Positions 42,685 to 47,311 of a DNA stretch of 47,311 bases are shown in pieces. The position numbers and the translations under genes were made by a program. The stretch covers positions 1 to 47,311 of the forward strand of contig CALLOA010000155.1 of assembly GCA_938005265.1 (NCBI GenBank), written 5' to 3'. The notes under the pieces were generated by a model. It was not told the DNA's origin. It made no database searches and worked only from the letters and a program-made list of their open reading frames with translations. Every line of letters starts with the position of its first letter. Within the stretch, counting starts at the first letter, position 1. The stretch comes from an uncultured Granulosicoccaceae bacterium. GTDB taxonomy: Bacteria; Pseudomonadota; Gammaproteobacteria; Granulosicoccales; Granulosicoccaceae.

Positions 42685-43500
42685 ATGCCTTTTACCGACA
42701 ACACTCTTGATCTATTAACCTACCCTTTTGAGAACATCGACAGCGAAGGGTACGCATCACTCTTGGCAAGATGCAGACAGTCGCTTGTCAGTAAAGGCTT
42801 GTTCAGTTTAGCCGGACTGTTATCCGAAGGCAGTTGCATTGACTGTGTTAATACCTTGGTGCCACGCATTGCGAAAGATGCCTTCACTCATCGACGCCAA
42901 CACAATATCTTCTTTTCTGAAAATATTCCGCAATTAGCCAGTTCACACCCTGCCAACACAAAGCTTGAAACCAGTAATCGTACGCTTTGTCATGATCAAC
43001 TGATCGACACCGTATTACCCACAATTTATCACTACCAACCCTTTATCGACTTCCTCGCCGCCTGCATGGGTATCGATAAACTCTACCCGATGGCAGACCC
43101 TCTGGCCGCGGTCAATGTGATGGCTTACCATGAGGGCGAAGCACTCAACTGGCACTTTGATCGATCAGAATTTACTACAACATTGCTACTGCAAGCACCG
43201 CAGCAAGGTGGCTGTTTTGAATACCGTCGAGGCTTGAAAACAGCAACTACGGATACAGGCAATGCTGTACTGGACTACGATGCGATAGGCGAACTGCTGG
43301 CAGGATGCGACAAAGGGGTTGAACGAGAGATTCTTTCGGCCGGCTCCCTGAATGTATTCAGGGGAATCGATACGCTACATCGTGTATCACCAGTGGCAGG
43401 TAATATCGACCGAATCATTGCGGTGTTTTCCTATTTTGATCGTCCTGGTGTTGAATTCTCAGCTGAGGAACGCACAGGGTTCTATGGCCGTGCTGGCTGA
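42685..43500 (+). CDS. 2-oxoglutarate/Fe(II)-dependent oxygenase-like protein
   Basis: This 271-residue protein has the facial triad of non-haem iron oxygenases: NWHFDRSEF supplies His-x-Asp and DTLHRVSPVAGNIDRIIAVFSYFDRP supplies the distal His and the Arg that binds 2-oxoglutarate. VNVMAYHEGEALNWHFD is typical of the group that includes HalD-like amino acid halogenases and hydroxylases. Since the Asp is present, hydroxylation rather than halogenation is expected. ATG 42685 is used; a TTG two codons earlier also opens the frame. It follows the ABC ATPase by 79 bp and might act on an imported amino acid, by inference. Confidence 0.75.
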   Translation: MPFTDNTLDLLTYPFENIDSEGYASLLARCRQSLVSKGLFSLAGLLSEGSCIDCVNTLVPRIAKDAFTHRRQHNIFFSENIPQLASSHPANTKLETSNRTLCHDQLIDTVLPTIYHYQPFIDFLAACMGIDKLYPMADPLAAVNVMAYHEGEALNWHFDRSEFTTTLLLQAPQQGGCFEYRRGLKTATTDTGNAVLDYDAIGELLAGCDKGVEREILSAGSLNVFRGIDTLHRVSPVAGNIDRIIAVFSYFDRPGVEFSAEERTGFYGRAG

Positions 43501-43593
43501 AACTACGAACCGGTTCCGAGTCGAATTGAATCCCCATTGCTATATACTCCGAACTAACAAACCAAATCTTATCTCAAGCAGGAGCATATCCCT

Positions 43594-44208
43594 ATGAAAC
43601 TGGTCTACGCACAACCTTCCCCCTTCGTTCGCAAAGTGCTTGTACTTCTGGAAGAAGCCGGTAAGACAGGGTCTGTGGAATTAGTCGACGGTTTCGGCTC
43701 ACCTGTCGCCCCCAGTGACAACGCCCTGGCTGCCAATCCCGTAGGTAAAATCCCCTGCCTGTTACTCGATGACGGTACACCGGTCTACGATAGCCGCGTG
43801 ATCACTCGCTATCTGGATAAAAAATTCAATCTTTCCATGTACCCGGGCGGTGATGCCGAATTCCCGACCTTAACGTTGGAAGCGCACGCAGATGCCATGC
43901 TGGATGCTGCCATTTTATGCGTTTACGAAGTGCGTTGCCGTGATGAAAAAATCCACTCGGCGGATTGGCTGAATGCACAACGTGACAAAATCAAACGAGG
44001 ATTGGATGCACTGGAAACCAACTGGATGCCTCATCTCAAAGGCACGGTCGGCATCGGCCACATTGGTGTGGCTTGCGTATTAGGTTATATGGATTTTCGC
44101 GCTGAGATGGGTGGATGGGGTGATTGGCGTGAGAATCGTCCGCAACTCACGGCCTGGGGTGAAGAGTTTCTAGAGCGCCGCGCTCTAAAGGCTACAGCGC
44201 CCGTGTGA
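43594..44208 (+). CDS. Glutathione S-transferase family protein
   Basis: This 204-residue cytoplasmic protein has a thioredoxin-like N-terminus (MKLVYAQPSPFVRKVLVLLEE, with Ser in SPFVRKV as likely glutathione-activating residue; NPVGKIPCL with the cis-Pro; YDSRVITRYLD) and an all-helical C-terminal domain ending in a GWG-rich segment. The substrate is unknown. AGGAG lies 12 nt before the ATG. It converges with the ribokinase gene with only 25 bp between the stops. Confidence 0.9.
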   Translation: MKLVYAQPSPFVRKVLVLLEEAGKTGSVELVDGFGSPVAPSDNALAANPVGKIPCLLLDDGTPVYDSRVITRYLDKKFNLSMYPGGDAEFPTLTLEAHADAMLDAAILCVYEVRCRDEKIHSADWLNAQRDKIKRGLDALETNWMPHLKGTVGIGHIGVACVLGYMDFRAEMGGWGDWRENRPQLTAWGEEFLERRALKATAPV

Positions 44209-44233
44209 CCTTTTTTATTTACCCTTTTATTCT

Positions 44234-45160
44234 TTAGCTGTTCAACAAACGTTCAACCTCTTCAAGCTGCGGCATGGAAGGTGCGGTACCGGAGCGCGTA
44301 ACAGACAATCCGGCTACCGCACAACCAAAACGTGCGGCCTCCCGAGGAGTTTTTCCCTGCGCCAGGGCAACGGCAAAACCACCGTTGAAGGCATCTCCGG
44401 CACCTGTGGTTTCCTTCAACTCACCAGCATTAAACGCAGGAATAAGCTCAGACATCTCGGAATTGTGCATTAACGCGCCTTGCGCACCCAGTGTGATCAG
44501 CGCGGTTCCGACACCTTTTTGTAAAAACACATCACCTGCTTTGCGCGCATCATCTACACTCGCAACCTTAACGCCTGTGTAGCTTTCAGCTTCTGTTTCA
44601 TTCGGGGTGACATAATCGCACAGTGCGAATACGTTATCCGGCACAGCCTCAGCTGGCGCTGTATTCAGTATGGTGACAACATTTGCCTCACGTGCAATTT
44701 GCAGAGCACGGGCTGCCGCCTCCAGCGGCTGTTCCATTTGCGTGATAAACACATCCGCTGACGCGATGACATCACGCACAGCTTCAACATAAGCCTTGTC
44801 TATTGTTGTGGCAGCACCGGGGCATACAATAATGGCATTATCACCGGTGTTTTCATCAAGAAAGATATACGCAGAACCTGTGTAACTCTCAGCCAGCTGC
44901 TCGATATGCGCGGTGATGCCCTCCTCCTGGTACATATTGAAGGCCATTTTGGCGAACTCATCCTGCCCGAGGCGCGTGATGAAAGACACTTCCCCCCCGA
45001 CGCGTGCAGCTGCGACTGACTGGTTGGAACCCTTGCCGCCCGGCCCCAGAGCAAAACTGGACCCGAGGATAGTTTCTCCCATCTTCGGTTGGCGTGCCGC
45101 CCGGTAGGAGGCATCAGCAACAAATACGCCAAGAATGGCAACACGACCCTGTTTGCTCAT
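44234..45160 (-). CDS. rbsK: Ribokinase, PfkB family
   Basis: This 308-residue sugar kinase should phosphorylate D-ribose to ribose 5-phosphate. GPGGKGSNQSVAAARVGGEVSFITRLG is the first PfkB signature, NTAPAEAVPD and VTPNETEAE are ribokinase hallmarks, and ETTGAGDAFNGGFAVALAQG carries the catalytic Asp in the second signature. A monovalent-cation site is likely. No ribose transporter lies beside it here. Confidence 0.9.
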   Translation of the reverse strand: MSKQGRVAILGVFVADASYRAARQPKMGETILGSSFALGPGGKGSNQSVAAARVGGEVSFITRLGQDEFAKMAFNMYQEEGITAHIEQLAESYTGSAYIFLDENTGDNAIIVCPGAATTIDKAYVEAVRDVIASADVFITQMEQPLEAAARALQIAREANVVTILNTAPAEAVPDNVFALCDYVTPNETEAESYTGVKVASVDDARKAGDVFLQKGVGTALITLGAQGALMHNSEMSELIPAFNAGELKETTGAGDAFNGGFAVALAQGKTPREAARFGCAVAGLSVTRSGTAPSMPQLEEVERLLNS

Positions 45161-45325
45161 AGCTATTTTTGTCCTGGTTTCAATGTACTGTGAACCTTCG
45201 AATCAACGGTGAACCTACCACCGGAACATTCTACCGCCAACCCTCACAGGTCTCCATAGCTATCGCTGGCACGGCAGTCCTTCTTGATATACTCGTATCC
45301 TGTCAACAAAGGGCAAAACAATATT

Positions 45326-46432
45326 GTGACTACACAAGCGCTACCGCAACCACGCATTACGCCATTACCGGTACGTAAACGCTTGCAGCTAACACAGCCC
45401 AAAGGGTTGCCGGTAATCAATATCAGTTTTAACGAATCGCCCTTTGCGCCAACAGAACATGTTCTAGAAGCCATCGATAGCGCTACGCGTGAGGTAAATC
45501 GATACGGCAACCCCTACTGCGATTCTCTACGCAGCAAGCTCGAAGAATGTTTTTCAATACCTGCCGACAATATCATTTGCGGTAACGGGTCTGAAGAATT
45601 GCTTGATGTCATCGGGCGGGCGTTTGCAAGCCAGGGCGACGAGATATTGATACCGCAGTATGGTTATATCCAGTTTCCAATCGTCGCGCGACGGGTCAAT
45701 GCAGAACTGGTAAAAGCGGCCGAACCACAACTGGTAACGGATGTTGATCAATTGCTGACCCGCGTGACTGACCAAACAAAAATAATTTTTCTGGCCAACC
45801 CGAACAACCCCACAGGCACAATGCTGCCACTGGTGGAATTGCAACGTCTGGCACAACAATTACCCACGACCGTATTGCTGGTCATTGATCTGGCCTACGC
45901 CGAATTTACCGGGGATGCCAACACCGTAGCTGTCTATCTACAGCAGATTCATGAGCTGGTAAATCGTTTCCCGAACGTGATGGTGACACGCACCTTTTCC
46001 AAAGCCCACAGTCTGGCTGGGCTGCGAGTCGGTTGGTGCCATGCGTCAACACCCATGATGAATGCACTGTATGCCGGGCGAGGCATGGGTACTGTGAACG
46101 CGGCAGCACAAGCTGCCGCAATTGCAAGCCTTGAAGAGTTGCCGCAAATGCGTGCCAATGTTGATTTGATGATCAGCGAGAGAGAACGGTTAAGTTCTGC
46201 ATTACGGTCCGCAGGTTACCAGCTAACACCCAGCGCAACAAATTTTCTACTGATGACATTTCCCGGTGCGACAGAACAAACAGCTGATGAGCTGGCTAAA
46301 TCACTGTTTGATGAAACCGGGCTTCTGGTAAACCGCACGCGCGAAGCGGGACTTGAACACTACATCCGGTTTTCCATGGCACTACCGAAAGATAACGACC
46401 GCCTACTGGAATTTCTGCAGAAGTATCTTTAG
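45326..46432 (+). CDS. Histidinol-phosphate aminotransferase-like PLP enzyme
   Basis: This 368-residue fold type I aminotransferase of the HisC branch has NISFNESPFAPTEHVLEAI, RYGNPYCDSLRSKLEE, ICGNGSEELLDVIGRAFASQGDEIL and FLANPNNPTGTMLP. The PLP lysine lies in TRTFSKAHSLAGLRVGW. It should transaminate histidinol phosphate or a similar amino alcohol or aromatic amino acid. The start is uncertain: GTG 45326 follows AAAGGG by about 12 nt, while TTG 45284 also opens the frame. No his operon is nearby, so it may be a secondary HisC paralogue. Confidence 0.88.
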   Translation: MTTQALPQPRITPLPVRKRLQLTQPKGLPVINISFNESPFAPTEHVLEAIDSATREVNRYGNPYCDSLRSKLEECFSIPADNIICGNGSEELLDVIGRAFASQGDEILIPQYGYIQFPIVARRVNAELVKAAEPQLVTDVDQLLTRVTDQTKIIFLANPNNPTGTMLPLVELQRLAQQLPTTVLLVIDLAYAEFTGDANTVAVYLQQIHELVNRFPNVMVTRTFSKAHSLAGLRVGWCHASTPMMNALYAGRGMGTVNAAAQAAAIASLEELPQMRANVDLMISERERLSSALRSAGYQLTPSATNFLLMTFPGATEQTADELAKSLFDETGLLVNRTREAGLEHYIRFSMALPKDNDRLLEFLQKYL

Positions 46433-46473
46433 GGTTTTCAGGTAAACCGGTTTAAAACATAGTCTTTGTTTTT

Positions 46474-46514
46474 CAGATTCACTGGTATTCAGATTCACCG
46501 ATTTTCAGGTTCGC
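46474..46514. repeat. Three 9-bp direct repeats with 16-bp period
   Basis: CAGATTCAC starts at 46474 and at 46490, and CAGGTTCGC at 46506, each 16 bp apart. They lie between the convergent HisC-like and tautomerase genes, the third over the tautomerase stop codon. A palindrome, TAAACCGGTTTA, lies just before (46443-46454). Confidence 0.6.
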
Positions 46515-47062
46515 ATCTCTGCCAGATCATTCCATACCAACTGTTCAACAATCAGGTTGTTACGCAATTCGAACCGATCGATAAAACGAATACCGTCAAA
46601 AACGGTGCCATCGAGCCAGTTACCAAAAAGTGTGCCGTAGCAATAGACCACAGACGAGCCAGCGTTATTACACTCATCCACTCGTTCTATTTTCTTGGCC
46701 ACCGAGCTGTAGCGCTTACCGGCCCACTGCAGCAGATCTTCCATTGTTGTAAATTCAACATTGCCGGGGAATATCATCTTGAACTCCGGCGCTTGCAGCG
46801 ACCGGGCCGTTGCAAGGTCTCTTGATTCCATCGCCTGCAGATAATCCAGCACAATCCGGCCTTGATCAGGAATAGCCGGGCCGGGCTGACGACTTGTGCG
46901 ACCGCGCATGTAGTTGGCCGGATCAATTTCATTTACCGTCACTGTTACCAGCTCGGCGGGTGCATCTATAACTGCGGTGGTCGCGTCAGTTATCTTTTCG
47001 CAGAGACGACGCCGGGCATCCGGGTCATAACCGGCAATGAGTTTGATATCTATGATCGGCAT
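46505..47062 (-). CDS. Tautomerase (4-OT-like) fused to a SnoaL/NTF2-like domain
   Basis: This 185-residue protein has an N-terminal domain starting MPIIDIKLIAGYDPDARRRLCEKITDAT, with Pro1 as catalytic base of 4-oxalocrotonate tautomerase-type enzymes, running to about residue 65. From residue about 70, RIVLDYLQAMESRDLATARSL, FKMIFPGN, TMEDLLQWAGKRY and WLDGTVFDGIRFIDRFEL give a SnoaL-like cone. ATG 47062 places Pro directly after Met, which the mechanism requires; the frame to 47083 would not. It follows a 3-hydroxyacyl-CoA dehydrogenase gene on the same strand (48-bp gap), so it may act in degradation of a carboxylic or aromatic acid. Confidence 0.82.
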   Translation of the reverse strand: MPIIDIKLIAGYDPDARRRLCEKITDATTAVIDAPAELVTVTVNEIDPANYMRGRTSRQPGPAIPDQGRIVLDYLQAMESRDLATARSLQAPEFKMIFPGNVEFTTMEDLLQWAGKRYSSVAKKIERVDECNNAGSSVVYCYGTLFGNWLDGTVFDGIRFIDRFELRNNLIVEQLVWNDLAEMRT

Positions 47063-47110
47063 GGGCTGTCTCTCAACATACAATTGCTAAAACCACTGGT
47101 TATTTGTGAT

Positions 47111-47311
47111 CTATTGTTGGCCATCTTTATTCGGCAAGTCTTTATTTGGCAATTCTTTGTTTGGCATCTTCGCCGGGCGAACAGGCATCTTGTCGATATG
47201 TCTGAGCATGGCAACGAAAGCGCTCAGGCGTTGCTTGCGGTAGGCTTCAATATCAATATTCTCATAGTCAAGAAAGCCCTCGCCGGTACTCAGGCCGATA
47301 CGATTTTCTTT
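47111..47311 (-). CDS. 3-hydroxyacyl-CoA dehydrogenase family protein, C-terminal end (partial)
   Basis: The last 66 codons of a gene entering from the right edge read ENRIGLSTGEGFLDYENIDI, then EAYRKQRLSAFVAMLRHIDKMPVRP. The first part matches the GxGFYDY-like helix that ends 3-hydroxybutyryl-CoA dehydrogenases. The tail carries repeats PNKELPNKDLPNKD before the TAG at 47111. The rest, including the NAD-binding domain, lies outside the window. Confidence 0.72.
   Translation of the reverse strand, partial: KENRIGLSTGEGFLDYENIDIEAYRKQRLSAFVAMLRHIDKMPVRPAKMPNKELPNKDLPNKDGQQ

Noticed and set aside
1-47311. tRNA genes, rRNA genes, CRISPR arrays or prophage modules
   Set aside because: I looked for TPsiC-like segments, regularly spaced repeats and phage structural genes by eye and found none that hold up.

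Overview
The window is chromosomal DNA of a gammaproteobacterium, most likely a marine sulfur oxidiser. The main evidence is a dissimilatory adenylylsulfate reductase operon with membrane anchor (aprMBA, 7416-10687) next to a divergent dissimilatory-type ATP sulfurylase (sat, 11505-12701). Around these lie many ABC uptake systems and polyol/sugar catabolism genes, which suggests a mixotrophic lifestyle. Species cannot be assigned from the sequence. I saw no rRNA, tRNA or CRISPR array.

Region 1 (1-4760) reads as the proximal end of a decaying chromosomal integron. A broken integron integrase gene (4105-4594, +) faces away from a row of cassettes on the minus strand: a small Cys-rich ORF, a GNAT acetyltransferase, a serine/threonine dehydratase, a vapBC toxin-antitoxin pair in reverse orientation, and a partial membrane protein. 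Three imperfect inverted repeats with attC architecture (237-350, 993-1183, 3195-3312) separate them. A degenerate IS1182-like element (2144-3198) sits exactly at the edge of one attC.

Region 2 (4767-12701) is the sulfur oxidation locus. On the minus strand aprM, aprB and aprA are followed by an unknown 120-residue protein, an FKBP-type isomerase, a TPR protein and a 53-residue protein too short for normal gene calling. The last four look like apr-associated accessory genes. An 817-bp spacer with repeated CCCAAGTAAAT boxes separates aprM from sat.

Region 3 (12765-19008) holds housekeeping and repair genes: a MazG-like pyrophosphohydrolase, a CpdA-like phosphodiesterase, an AlkC-type DNA glycosylase and a hotdog thioesterase. 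It also has a CDP-alcohol phosphatidyltransferase paired with a cytidylyltransferase, probably for an unusual phospholipid headgroup, and a ketopantoate-reductase-like protein.

Region 4 (19128-29001) is a divergent polyol utilisation locus. The minus arm has a binding protein, two permeases, a SorC-type regulator and xylulokinase. The plus arm has the ABC ATPase, a short-chain dehydrogenase, a zinc alcohol dehydrogenase and a ketose epimerase. The likely route is polyol to ketopentose to xylulose 5-phosphate.

Region 5 (29123-36586) is accessory: a class V aminotransferase-like enzyme with an unknown neighbour, a zincin-like protein lacking its catalytic Glu, a TetR gene divergent from two membrane proteins with a clear promoter/operator, a frameshifted AraC gene, and an AT-rich gene for a secreted protein with an internal duplication.

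Region 6 (36640-47311) holds a peptide/opine-type ABC transporter (DppC, DppB, binding protein, and a divergent fused double ATPase), a 2OG-Fe(II) oxygenase, a glutathione S-transferase, ribokinase, a HisC-like aminotransferase, a tautomerase-SnoaL fusion and the end of a 3-hydroxyacyl-CoA dehydrogenase gene.
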